Notes under the pieces: generated by a model
What the model saw: only the letters and a program-made list of their open reading frames with translations
Told to the model about the DNA's origin: nothing
The model's database searches: none
From: Lachnospiraceae bacterium
GTDB lineage: Bacteria; Bacillota; Clostridia; Lachnospirales; Lachnospiraceae
Direction of reading: 5' to 3'
NCBI GenBank assembly: GCA_015056945.1
Contig: SVFH01000010.1
Span: forward strand, 43,250 to 107,249
DNA: 64,000 nt
Made by a program: the position numbers and the translations under genes
Shown here: in pieces, positions 52,487-61,494 of the stretch
Position numbering within the stretch: position 1 is the stretch's first letter
Layout: every line of letters begins with the position of its first letter

Positions 52487-53563
52487 TTATTGATACATTT
52501 CGTTATAATATTTCTGGTAATCACCGCTGGTTACATTTTTCATCCATTCTTCATTCTCGAAAAACCACTGAATGGTCAGGCGGATACCGTCTTTAAACAT
52601 TGTTTCCGGTTCCCATCCGAGATCAGCCTTGATTTTATCCGGCGCAATGGCATAACGTCTGTCATGTCCCTTACGGTCTTCCACAAAAGTAATCAAATCT
52701 TTTGTAACAAGTGCTTTTCTCGGGTCATCATCCGAAAGCATTTCCTGCAACGTTTCAAGAATAATCTCAACAATCTCGATATTCTCTTTTTCATTGTGAC
52801 CGCCAACATTATATGTTTCAAAAAGCTTACCTTTTTCAATTACCATATCAATTGCTTTCGCATGGTCCATAACATAAAGCCAGTCTCGCACATTCTTACC
52901 GTCACCATATACCGGAAGTTTCTTTCCCGATAAAGCATTATTGATAATTAAAGGAATCAGCTTCTCCGGGAACTGGTAAGGTCCGTAATTGTTGGAGCAG
53001 TTTGTAATATTGGCCGGGAACTTATACGTATCCATATAAGATTTTACAAGCATATCAGAGCTTGCTTTACTTGCAGAATACGGCGAATGCGGGTCATACG
53101 GCGTTGTTTCATAAAAGTATGTTCCGGGTTCGGAAAGAGAACCATAAACCTCATCCGTGGAAACATGTAAAAACTTCTTTCCTTCCTTGAAACTTCCGTC
53201 TTCCAATTCCCACGCAGCCTTGGCGCAATTAAGCATTACTGCAGTACCGAGTACATTGGTTTTCACAAAGACCTCCGGATTACGGATACTTCTGTCCACA
53301 TGGCTCTCTGCCGCGAAATGAACAACCTTATCAATATCATTTTCTGTGAAAATCTTATTAATTGCTTCCTTGTCCGTAATATCCGCTTTCACAAATGTAT
53401 AATTATCCAAATGCTCAATATCTTTCAAATTTTCAAGATTACCCGCATAAGTCAACGCATCCACGTTAATAATTCTAATTTCTTTTCCGTATTTTTCCAA
53501 CATATAATGAATGAAATTGGAACCGATAAATCCGGCTCCGCCGGTAACTAAATATGTCTTCAT
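52487..53563 (-). CDS. rfbB: dTDP-glucose 4,6-dehydratase
   Basis: A 358-residue extended SDR enzyme with the NAD-binding GGAGFIGSNF, HFAAESHVDRSI, STDEVYG and the YSASKASSD catalytic tyrosine-lysine pair. It converts dTDP-glucose to the 4-keto-6-deoxy intermediate. AAAAGGAG precedes the ATG. A strong promoter upstream makes it the first gene of the glycan export and glycosyltransferase run. Confidence 0.96.
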   Translation of the reverse strand: MKTYLVTGGAGFIGSNFIHYMLEKYGKEIRIINVDALTYAGNLENLKDIEHLDNYTFVKADITDKEAINKIFTENDIDKVVHFAAESHVDRSIRNPEVFVKTNVLGTAVMLNCAKAAWELEDGSFKEGKKFLHVSTDEVYGSLSEPGTYFYETTPYDPHSPYSASKASSDMLVKSYMDTYKFPANITNCSNNYGPYQFPEKLIPLIINNALSGKKLPVYGDGKNVRDWLYVMDHAKAIDMVIEKGKLFETYNVGGHNEKENIEIVEIILETLQEMLSDDDPRKALVTKDLITFVEDRKGHDRRYAIAPDKIKADLGWEPETMFKDGIRLTIQWFFENEEWMKNVTSGDYQKYYNEMYQ

Positions 53564-53613
53564 TTTTTTCTCCTTTTTACTTATGCATTATTCCCGCAAC
53601 AGATTTGCACATA

Positions 53614-53642
53614 ATTATATTTATTTTATCATAATATCGCAA
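53614..53642 (-). promoter_or_regulatory. Sigma-A promoter of the rfb-wzm-wzt-glycosyltransferase run
   Basis: Minus-strand TTGCGA and TATAAT are spaced by 17 bases in an A+T-rich stretch, about 50 bases before rfbB. Confidence 0.75.
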
Positions 53643-53653
53643 AAAATACAAAT

Positions 53654-54436
53654 TTATTTCAATCCCAGATATGCATGTTTATCGAGGTAAACGACATAGT
53701 TTTCCGTAGAATAAAACAATTCAAAATCCTCATCTTCCAGAGCACCGTCCACATGATGCTGCTTGTGAAGCACAATGTAATGGGTATAAGACTCTCTTGC
53801 AAGGGTTGCAAGATTCTTTGCATCAGAAACTTCTTTACGCATTTCTTCTTCCATAGGATGATTTAATCCCCAACGTTCCACAATGGAATCATACCCGTAT
53901 GTCAAAACAACAAAAGCGGAATACTGCCGCACATACTGAATCAGTTCATGCGGAAAAACCGCTTTCACCTCACGGCCTTCCACCACAATGGCATCACATA
54001 TGTCAATTACTTCCTGCGGAATCTGATATGCATTCTGCGCTTTAGAAAATTGAGGTGCATTGTAAACGCAGTTTCCGCCAACCATAACATAAACGCACAC
54101 AAGGAAGACCACCGTATACTTAAACCACTGCTTCTTGCAATCAGCAACAAACTTGGCAACCGCATAAGGAATTACAATTCCGATTGGTAAAAGCCACAAA
54201 AGGCGATAATAAATCTCGCCTTCCCCCATCTTCTGCACCAAAAGAAGTAACGGTGTAAAGAAAAAAACCACCAGGAGACCGATTGAGAAATAAATCATCA
54301 ACACCCTGAAACTCTTCTCCTTTTCCTTTGCCCAAAGATAAACAAGCGCCACTGCAAACAACAGCATCAGGCTACCGTTTCCGATATAAAGTTGTAACAT
54401 CTGCAACGCAGAACTTCCATCTCCAACCATCTGCAT
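53654..54436 (-). CDS. Membrane protein, looks like a C-terminal half of a polytopic glycan-locus protein
   Basis: A 260-residue protein with about four membrane helices in the first 130 residues (18-35, 42-68, 78-97 and 107-122) and a soluble C-terminal domain of about 130 residues containing IPQEVIDICDAI, FPHELIQYVRQYSAFVVL and TYGYDSIVERWG. It begins without the amphipathic or charged start usual for membrane proteins. Such a soluble domain after many helices is what I would expect at the end of the DUF6077-like protein whose N-terminal part is encoded at 57115-58119. No function can be given. It starts 9 bases after pseG. Confidence 0.55.
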   Translation of the reverse strand: MQMVGDGSSALQMLQLYIGNGSLMLLFAVALVYLWAKEKEKSFRVLMIYFSIGLLVVFFFTPLLLLVQKMGEGEIYYRLLWLLPIGIVIPYAVAKFVADCKKQWFKYTVVFLVCVYVMVGGNCVYNAPQFSKAQNAYQIPQEVIDICDAIVVEGREVKAVFPHELIQYVRQYSAFVVLTYGYDSIVERWGLNHPMEEEMRKEVSDAKNLATLARESYTHYIVLHKQHHVDGALEDEDFELFYSTENYVVYLDKHAYLGLK

Positions 54437-54445
54437 TCCTCACTT

Positions 54446-55465
54446 TCAGGCATCCAGCTTTGCCAATGCTTCAGCAATTCTCATTGCACCCATTCCATCC
54501 ACGCACAAAAGTGCACATTTCTTAATTTGCTCCCGTAACGCCCTGTCATTCGCAAGAATTTGCACCTGCTTGGCAAGATTCTTTTCAAATATCTCAGGAC
54601 GTGCTTCTTCATACATTCCAAGACCGATTGCAGCACCTTTCAGAGCAAACCCCTCTGCAATCCTGCGCTGATTCTCCACAAAAGAAAAAGTAAGCACCGG
54701 CACTCCCATCGCTGCCAGCTCATACATGGTTGTTCCGGCTGCCGACACAGCCATATTGCATTTTCGCATCACATTCCAGACATCCGTTACCTTTTCATAA
54801 ATTGTGATATTTCCAAACTGCTGTTGCAACTTTGTCAATGCTTCCTTCTGATTGCTGTACGGTCCACACAACACATGTAAATGTGATGCTGCAAGATTCT
54901 TCTTTATCACCTTTGTTATCAGCGGAGAAAGGCCTAAAGAATCCGAGCCACCGACACTAATGAATATTTCCGGCACGTCACCCGAAGCAGAATTCCCCCT
55001 GTTTTGCACAAATTCTGCCCGCACAGGCGCATAAGAAGTCCCCAGACACAAATCGGTCTGTTCATGCAATTCCTTATAATCCTTTTTATCTGCAAAAATA
55101 TTATAATTTATCACCATATCCACCGGATACGGAAACATACACATATCATCCAGATAGGCAGTTTTAAATACTTCCCCTAAACGTTCCAAATAAGCCGGTG
55201 TAACCTTGTAGCTGTCCAGCAAAAGCAGCGTAAGTCCCTTTTCTTTTGCATTCTTTTCCCAAAAGGCAAATTCCTCTTTGGTTCCTTCAAATCCGTCCGG
55301 AACAGTCTCCGGCTTATATCCCCGCCCTTCAATCAGTTCATGACAGGAATTCGCATAAAATGTGATTTTTTTGCCACGGGAACGCAAGGCATCCGCTATT
55401 GTGAGACACCGCATTACATGCCCGATTCCTATCGTTTCACTGCCCTCGGCATAAATACCTATCAT
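54446..55465 (-). CDS. pseG: UDP-2,4-diacetamido-2,4,6-trideoxy-altrose hydrolase (PseG)
   Basis: A 339-residue GT-B-like hydrolase. The start IGIYAEGSETIGIGHVMRCLTIA with the GxGHxxRC motif, SVGGSDSLGLSPLI in the middle and AVSAAGTTMYELAAMGVPVLTF in the second domain identify PseG. It removes UDP from the altrose intermediate in pseudaminic acid synthesis. There is no fused acetyltransferase, so PseH must come from elsewhere. It follows pseI by 28 bases. Confidence 0.88.
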   Translation of the reverse strand: MIGIYAEGSETIGIGHVMRCLTIADALRSRGKKITFYANSCHELIEGRGYKPETVPDGFEGTKEEFAFWEKNAKEKGLTLLLLDSYKVTPAYLERLGEVFKTAYLDDMCMFPYPVDMVINYNIFADKKDYKELHEQTDLCLGTSYAPVRAEFVQNRGNSASGDVPEIFISVGGSDSLGLSPLITKVIKKNLAASHLHVLCGPYSNQKEALTKLQQQFGNITIYEKVTDVWNVMRKCNMAVSAAGTTMYELAAMGVPVLTFSFVENQRRIAEGFALKGAAIGLGMYEEARPEIFEKNLAKQVQILANDRALREQIKKCALLCVDGMGAMRIAEALAKLDA

Positions 55466-55493
55466 TTTATCAAATCACATCCTTTTATTTATT

Positions 55494-57122
55494 CTACCGG
55501 TTCACGCGTAATCTTTCTTTCACATCCGCAATAATTTCATCATAGGAAAACGGCGTTTTATTCCGTATCTCTTCCAACATGGAAGCCTTGTGATACGTCC
55601 CTTCTCCTTCCTGTTTTACAGGAATTATCCTACCGCCAAGCAACTCATCTTTATGCGCAAAGAAGAGTTCTTCCATTTCCCGCATCAGAGTCTGATACGT
55701 GCTTGCAAACGTTTCTTTTGTTTCATCAAAAAACAATTCTTTCTGCAACAAAACATCGCCCTTATCCAATCCGGCCGTCATACAATGAATACTGACCCCC
55801 TTAGGCGTATCCTCATAAAAAGAAAAGAAATTAGGCGCAGCTCCCTTGTTATACGGAAGAAAAGAAGTATGCAGATTGATGATTTTATCACCAAGATAAT
55901 CAATCACATCCGCTTTCACAATATGTCTGTAATTGAAGCTGATTACCATTTTAGGCTCCAGCGCCTTAACAATCTCAAGTGTCAATTTATTGGTGAAACG
56001 AATCACATACGGCTCTGTTTCGCAAAGCCTTTTATAAAATGCATCCGTATTCTCATTGTTTGTCAAAAACAATACTGCACCCTTTTGCACCTGTTCAAAG
56101 GAAAGCGGCTCTCCTCTCTTTATTTCCTCTTTCGCACGCATGGAAAGAAAATCCTGACAGTATTTCGGTTTCACTCCGTATCCCGGTCTGATACTGCGTA
56201 TATTTTCTTTTGTAAATGCTTCCCCCGGCTTAATATCCTTCACCACAAACAGAGAACGTCTGAAAACCATATTACTCTGCTCTGATTGCGTAATGCCGTA
56301 AGACGGGACTCCGATTGCTTTCTCAACCAAACGGATTTCTTCCACCATATGCTTAAATTCTTCTGCAGTCATGGAGAAAGAAGCATCCGGATTTTCAATC
56401 TCACGATTCAAGCAAAAATGTTTCTCTATGATATTCGCACCAAGCGACACTGCTGCCACTGCTCCCAAAGAACCCATGGAGTGATCCGATAAACCAATGG
56501 GAATCTGAAAAATTTCCTGCATTTCCCTGATTGTGGAAAGATGCATCTGTTCTGACACAGCAGGATATGCACTGGAGCATTTCAATAATGCAAGTTGCCT
56601 GTTTCCCGTTTCATATATCGCTGCTACGGCTTCTTTAATCTCTTCCAGTGTTGCCATTCCGGTTGAAACAATCATCGGCTTCTTTTTTGCTGCAACATGA
56701 CGTAAGAAATCAAGATCTATCATTTCAAAAGATGCAATTTTATAAAACTGCAGCCCCATATTTTCCAAAAAATCAGCAGTCTCATTATCAAAAGGCGTCG
56801 AAAAGAAATCAATACCAATCCGTTTCGCCTCTTCATATAATTCAGCCTGCCACTCCAAAGGTGTATATGCCTTTCCGTAAAGACCGTATAAATTTTCACC
56901 TGCCCAGGTTCCTTCATTGATTGCAAAATATTCATTGTTACAATCAATCGTCAGGGTATCAGGTGTATATGTCTGTATTTTAACACAATCCGCTCCTGCT
57001 TCTTTGGCCGCACGGATAATTTCTTTGGCACGTTCGATACTGCCCGCATGATTTGCCGACATTTCCGCAATAATATATGCCGGATATCCCGGACCTATTT
57101 TTCTTCCGTTAATCTCAAACAT
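55494..57122 (-). CDS. pseI: Pseudaminic acid synthase fused to a formyltransferase
   Basis: A 542-residue two-domain enzyme. Residues 1-285 are the NeuB/PseI barrel (AYIIAEMSANHAGSIERA, IQTYTPDTLT, GLSDHSMG, EKHFCLNR), and about 288-345 the antifreeze-like SAF domain (VKDIKPGEAFTKENIRSIRPG). Residues about 348-515 are a formyltransferase-type domain with the catalytic N416-x-H418 in INLHTSFLPYNKG and an aspartate in GLDKGD (453-456). The first part condenses a 6-deoxy-diacetamido-altrose with phosphoenolpyruvate. The second suggests an N-formyl group is added. GGAGG lies upstream of ATG 57122, which I prefer over an in-frame codon at 57179. It overlaps the membrane protein gene before it by 8 bases. 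Confidence 0.88.
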   Translation of the reverse strand: MFEINGRKIGPGYPAYIIAEMSANHAGSIERAKEIIRAAKEAGADCVKIQTYTPDTLTIDCNNEYFAINEGTWAGENLYGLYGKAYTPLEWQAELYEEAKRIGIDFFSTPFDNETADFLENMGLQFYKIASFEMIDLDFLRHVAAKKKPMIVSTGMATLEEIKEAVAAIYETGNRQLALLKCSSAYPAVSEQMHLSTIREMQEIFQIPIGLSDHSMGSLGAVAAVSLGANIIEKHFCLNREIENPDASFSMTAEEFKHMVEEIRLVEKAIGVPSYGITQSEQSNMVFRRSLFVVKDIKPGEAFTKENIRSIRPGYGVKPKYCQDFLSMRAKEEIKRGEPLSFEQVQKGAVLFLTNNENTDAFYKRLCETEPYVIRFTNKLTLEIVKALEPKMVISFNYRHIVKADVIDYLGDKIINLHTSFLPYNKGAAPNFFSFYEDTPKGVSIHCMTAGLDKGDVLLQKELFFDETKETFASTYQTLMREMEELFFAHKDELLGGRIIPVKQEGEGTYHKASMLEEIRNKTPFSYDEIIADVKERLRVNR

Positions 57123-58119
57123 GTGTCGCTTTTTCCTCCTTTGCAGTCTTTTTACCGATTTTAAGAAATCCGGCAGCAAATACCGGCAGCAGCAACAACA
57201 TAATCACAAAACCGGTCGTAGCGCAGGTTCCCGCAAATACATAGACCATTATCAGCAAACCTGTAATTTCAATCTTTTCTTTTATTTTTTGGCAACGATA
57301 CAATTCCAGAATCAAAAGAAACGCAAACGGAATCGCCAGATTGGCAAGCATGGTCTTTCCCTGCCAGGTTCGTGTCAACAAAAATGTTTGCGGCGTATAT
57401 AAAGAAATATTTCCAAATATATTAAACACCGCTGAAAGCATCAAAAACAACCACTTGGACTCTTCCTTTTGGGGAAAAAGCATTCCCGAAATCACATGCA
57501 AAATTGCATAGTGCATGATTAACACAATAATTCCCAACACACAATGTGACATTATCGCAGCCGGAAGTCCCGTGAAACGAGACAAAACCGCAATCCATAC
57601 CGGCAAACCGGAAAAGATATGACGCATATCCGGATTCGGACTGTATTCACCCGTATATACCAGAATTGTATTCATCTGTCCGCTTTGTGCCGCAACATTC
57701 GCTCCCGCAACAAAAAAAGCATCGTCTCCGTCCGAAACCTGTTGTAAAAGTCTCATTACCAACTGTATCAAGACCAAAATCAAAAAGAGAATCTGAAAAA
57801 CATTCACTTTATTTTTTTTACGGTTCTTTTCACAGTCGCTGATACACTCCCGTCCAAGCAGCGCAGACAAAACCGCATAGACAGAAATACAAACTGCAAA
57901 CGCAATGCCAAGCCATTGAACGGAATTACTTTTCAAAAATACAAAAAGAAGATAAATGCATTCAAATAAAACAACAGACAGCATATATCCGTTTGTAAAA
58001 ACCATTCCGTAAGTCCGGCTGTTTTCAGGCAACAGTTTCGTCACCAACAAACCACTGCAAAACGGCACAATAATCATACAAATCAAAACCGCAACAATTG
58101 TCGTTATCATTTCAGGCAT
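57115..58119 (-). CDS. Polytopic membrane protein (DUF6077-like, N-terminal part)
   Basis: A 334-residue protein with about nine membrane helices. A loop between helices contains SDGDDAFFVAGANVAAQSG and YSPNPDMRHIFSGLPVWIAVL, which I associate, from memory and with some doubt, with the DUF6077 family of large membrane proteins in Lachnospiraceae surface-glycan loci. Family members have a soluble C-terminal domain that is missing here but resembles the separate product at 53654-54436. It ends inside the first codons of pseI (8-base overlap). It could be a complete short form instead. Confidence 0.55.
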   Translation of the reverse strand: MPEMITTIVAVLICMIIVPFCSGLLVTKLLPENSRTYGMVFTNGYMLSVVLFECIYLLFVFLKSNSVQWLGIAFAVCISVYAVLSALLGRECISDCEKNRKKNKVNVFQILFLILVLIQLVMRLLQQVSDGDDAFFVAGANVAAQSGQMNTILVYTGEYSPNPDMRHIFSGLPVWIAVLSRFTGLPAAIMSHCVLGIIVLIMHYAILHVISGMLFPQKEESKWLFLMLSAVFNIFGNISLYTPQTFLLTRTWQGKTMLANLAIPFAFLLILELYRCQKIKEKIEITGLLIMVYVFAGTCATTGFVIMLLLLPVFAAGFLKIGKKTAKEEKATHV

Positions 58120-58144
58120 TATCCTCTTACTCTCATTATTGTCA

Positions 58145-58178
58145 AATAGGGCAAAAAGCCAATTCTTTCTGCCCTATT
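58145..58178 (-). terminator. Hairpin downstream of the large muramidase gene
   Basis: A 9-bp stem (AATAGGGCA/TGCCCTATT) with a 16-base loop lies 19 bases after the stop codon. Only TTTG follows on the minus strand, so termination may be partial, allowing read-through to the pse genes. Confidence 0.5.
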
Positions 58179-58196
58179 ACACTCATATTCTATTCA

Positions 58197-61100
58197 TTAC
58201 AATCCCAGATAGCTGATATTCATATCAACGTTTCCGGTAACACCACTGACTTTACCCTTCTCGGTATACTGCCACATATCATACTTACCGCTGTAAGTAG
58301 GAGCTGTCGCATACTGGGCAAGCCAGATTTTGTATGCACCAAGAGCACCTGCGGATAACTTACCTTCATACCAGCTCTTACATGCATAAACACCCGGGGT
58401 ATATCCTGCACCTTTTACGGTTTCACAGAATGCTTTACATACCGCAGTTCTTGTTGCATTATCAATCTTATCCGCTCTTCCGCCGGAAACCTGTTCCGTA
58501 TCAATGAAAATCGGATAGGTTATATTATACTTCTTTGCAAGTGCAATTGCCATGGATGCTTCTTCTACCGCTTCTTTCTCATTAACCGCCTGTGAGAAGA
58601 AGTATACACCGACCTTAAGTCCTGCCGCTTGGGCGCCTTCAATATGAGTCTTAAACATCGGATCCTGTACAAGTACACCTGTGGAATATCCTCTGTATCC
58701 GCAACGGATGATTACAAAGCTGATTCCGGAATTCTTAACTGCTTTCCAGTCAATCTTTGTCTGATATTTGCTGACATCGATTCCGAGCACACCACCGTTC
58801 ATAGCCAAAGCGCCGTCGCTGCCGAAATTGTATTTCACACCAAGAATAACCTGCTGTCCGGTTACTTTCTTTCCGTTTTTATCGAAGAAATATGTTTTTC
58901 CGTTCAGATTCTGCCATCCCGTATATTTATATACCGGTTCTGCAGGAATATAGAAGGCTGTTGCTGTATAATAGTCTGCCCATACTGCAGCAATATATTT
59001 ACCGTCACTGCCCTTCACATATACCTGATTTCCGCTGCTGTCTTTTAACGGAGTCTTTTTATCTGATTTCACATTGGACTTTACCGTAATCTCTACGGTT
59101 TCAACAAGCTGCTTTCCGTCTTTGCCTTTTTCATTGGTTGTAACAGTAATCTTAACCGGTCCACCCTTTGCAACACCGGTCACCAGACCATTTTTGTTAA
59201 CCTTCGCAATCTTTTCATCAGACGAGTGATAGGTTACACCTTTGTCTTTCACATAGTTGGTAACAGTTGCTTTAATCTGATACTCTTCACCAACAAGAAT
59301 GGTTTTGGATTTCTCTTCTACCGTAAGCTTTAAGTTCGCTGCAGAGGTAACAGTAACACTACATTCCTTTGTAATCGGTTTGCCTTCAGCAGTCACACCG
59401 AACGTAGAAAATGTAATGGTTGTTTTACCTTCTTTCAGACCTTTAACCTTACCATTTTCATACTGCGCAATGGTCTCATCTGCAACAATAGCAGTTACCT
59501 GTTTATTAAAATCGCCCGTACCTTTTACCGTTGCGGTAAGCTCAGCGCTGCTTCCTGCCTTCACTTCAATAGAGCTTGCACTAAGTACCAAATCTGTTAC
59601 AACCGCAACATTCTCCTGCGGTGCTTCTACCGTAATCAGATACTTATATACATCATCATCCGAACCGGAACCATCTAAAAGATTCTTCGTTACTTTACAA
59701 ACAATTTCAACCTCTCCGGCCTTCACTGCTTCCACTTGCATGGATTTCGTGTCTCCCGAAATGGAAGTTTTTACCGCATCCCCATTGATTGTCCATGTAA
59801 AAGTATACGGAACCGAATACTTTTCTGCATCCTCTTCCACCTTAGGTACAAGCTGGGTTGCTTCACCCTTTTTTAACAGAAAGACCGTCGTTTCTTTTTC
59901 TGTAACCGCCTGAATCACCGCATTTACGCCCGCACGTACTCCGGAAGTAAGTGTTGCAGGATCAGGAATCTTGCTCTTATCAACCGGTGCATATCCGTCT
60001 TCACCTGAGATACAGGTTCTTGTAGATTCTACCCATTCCACCGTATCCTCTAACTTCGGCTCTTCATCTTTTGCACCTTTTCCGTCACCATCTTCCTTGG
60101 ACGGATTAATCTCATCCTCTGTCTTCACCTCATCCAGAATATTGATTGCTGTATAAGTAATCTTATCCTTTACAACAACTTTGGTCGGCTCAGTAGGGAA
60201 CGTATATCCGTCAACACTGTTCAACGTAACCATATAGTTACCGGGAGTAAGGTCTTCAAGATAAATAACACCGTCTTTATCCTCATCTTCCCATTGTAAC
60301 ACATCGTTATTAGGAGCAACCGCTTCCATAGAAAACGCTGTGCCTTCTAAAATCTTATCCGTGTATTTATTTAAAAACTTAATTTTTAAATCTTTTTCAA
60401 GAGACGTAAAGGTTACGGAAATTAAAATCTCCTCACCTTCCGGAGTCATAACGGGAGTTTCACCTTCGATATCCTCACTTGCAAGAGTTACCACACGGTT
60501 AATACCATTCTTACCGATGGTCTTCAGATCACTCAGCTTGGCACCTACACTTGCAAATTCTCCAATATCACTTATGGTATTACGGTTATCACTCCAGAAC
60601 ACAAAGACCACAACTGCCATAAGAAGAACCAATACACCAACGAATGCAATAACAGCATCCATCATGGAAAAGTGAAATCCGCCTTTTTTCTTTTCTGCGT
60701 TTCCTTTGGTCGAAGTTCCTTTCTTAGTCTGCATCTGTACCGGCTTTTTCTTTTCTTCCTTTTCTTTCTCAAGCTTCAATCTGACCGGTTTCTGTTTTTG
60801 CGGTGCCTTCGCAGGTTTTGCAACAGCTTTCTTTGTTGCTGCTTTGGTTGCTGCAGCTACTACCGCAACTTCCTCATCGTGATACTCCAAATCACCAAGC
60901 TCCGCAATCTCTTCTTCGGTCAAATCGCCATCTTCCAAAAGCTCCTCTTCCTCTGCAAATTCCGCCTCAGTTTCTTCCGCTTCATAGCTCTGCTTTACAT
61001 CCTCTGCTTCTGCCTCCGGCACAGAACCTTTGCCTTCAAATTCTGCAAGATCAGCAATTGCCTCTGCAGCTTCGCTCTCGGTCTGCAATGCCTGTTGCTG

Positions 61101-61229
61101 TAACGCACGCTCAATCTCTCCCGGTTTCGCAATCACCTTGGTTTCCTCCGGGAACTCCTGCGCGGTATTTTCTATTTCATCATCTTCATTCCATTCAATT
61201 GTATCGAAATCTAATTCATCCAATTTCAT
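58197..61229 (-). CDS. Large membrane-anchored GH25 muramidase with Ig-like domains
   Basis: A protein of about 1010 residues. An acidic cytoplasmic N-terminus with Ala/Lys-rich part (1-185) leads to one membrane helix (about 187-212). Outside follow a carboxypeptidase-regulatory-like beta domain (about 265-370), an Asp/Glu/Lys spacer, several Big_2-type Ig-like repeats (about 545-725, VLSASSIEVKAGSSAELTATV and YQIKATVTNYVKDKGVTYHSSD), a cell-wall-binding repeat (NGKTYFFDKNGKKVTGQQV) and a GH25 domain (about 800-1010) with LGIDVSKYQ and FIDTEQVSGG. The start is ATG 61229; GGAGG is 14 bases upstream, a long spacing. It shares its order with the smaller muramidase at 50298. Confidence 0.9.
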   Translation of the reverse strand: MKLDELDFDTIEWNEDDEIENTAQEFPEETKVIAKPGEIERALQQQALQTESEAAEAIADLAEFEGKGSVPEAEAEDVKQSYEAEETEAEFAEEEELLEDGDLTEEEIAELGDLEYHDEEVAVVAAATKAATKKAVAKPAKAPQKQKPVRLKLEKEKEEKKKPVQMQTKKGTSTKGNAEKKKGGFHFSMMDAVIAFVGVLVLLMAVVVFVFWSDNRNTISDIGEFASVGAKLSDLKTIGKNGINRVVTLASEDIEGETPVMTPEGEEILISVTFTSLEKDLKIKFLNKYTDKILEGTAFSMEAVAPNNDVLQWEDEDKDGVIYLEDLTPGNYMVTLNSVDGYTFPTEPTKVVVKDKITYTAINILDEVKTEDEINPSKEDGDGKGAKDEEPKLEDTVEWVESTRTCISGEDGYAPVDKSKIPDPATLTSGVRAGVNAVIQAVTEKETTVFLLKKGEATQLVPKVEEDAEKYSVPYTFTWTINGDAVKTSISGDTKSMQVEAVKAGEVEIVCKVTKNLLDGSGSDDDVYKYLITVEAPQENVAVVTDLVLSASSIEVKAGSSAELTATVKGTGDFNKQVTAIVADETIAQYENGKVKGLKEGKTTITFSTFGVTAEGKPITKECSVTVTSAANLKLTVEEKSKTILVGEEYQIKATVTNYVKDKGVTYHSSDEKIAKVNKNGLVTGVAKGGPVKITVTTNEKGKDGKQLVETVEITVKSNVKSDKKTPLKDSSGNQVYVKGSDGKYIAAVWADYYTATAFYIPAEPVYKYTGWQNLNGKTYFFDKNGKKVTGQQVILGVKYNFGSDGALAMNGGVLGIDVSKYQTKIDWKAVKNSGISFVIIRCGYRGYSTGVLVQDPMFKTHIEGAQAAGLKVGVYFFSQAVNEKEAVEEASMAIALAKKYNITYPIFIDTEQVSGGRADKIDNATRTAVCKAFCETVKGAGYTPGVYACKSWYEGKLSAGALGAYKIWLAQYATAPTYSGKYDMWQYTEKGKVSGVTGNVDMNISYLGL

Positions 61230-61287
61230 TTTTATCCAATATACCTCCTTCAATGACCCGATATTGCATAAAACGCCATTCTGTGAA

Positions 61288-61316
61288 ATTATATCACTTT
61301 TTTTTCATTGTTTCAA
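61288..61316 (-). promoter_or_regulatory. Sigma-A promoter of the large muramidase gene
   Basis: Minus-strand TTGAAA and TATAAT are spaced by 17 bases, about 60 bases before the start codon. Confidence 0.8.
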
Positions 61317-61494
61317 CTATAAATGCTGTATGTACTTATGAAGAATATAACAGATTTGTGTTCTTTTCATGAAATATTTCTTTTTCAGTTAAAATATGAT
61401 ATAGTTAATTTTGGATTACACTAAAAAAAGTGTTGCGCAAAACGCCACTTGGCATATTCACTATACGAACACAAAAAGGAAGGAGCAAAACAAT

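Noticed and set aside
61230..61253. TTG start eight codons upstream of the large muramidase
   Set aside because: That codon overlaps the ribosome site itself, so ATG 61229 is the likelier start.
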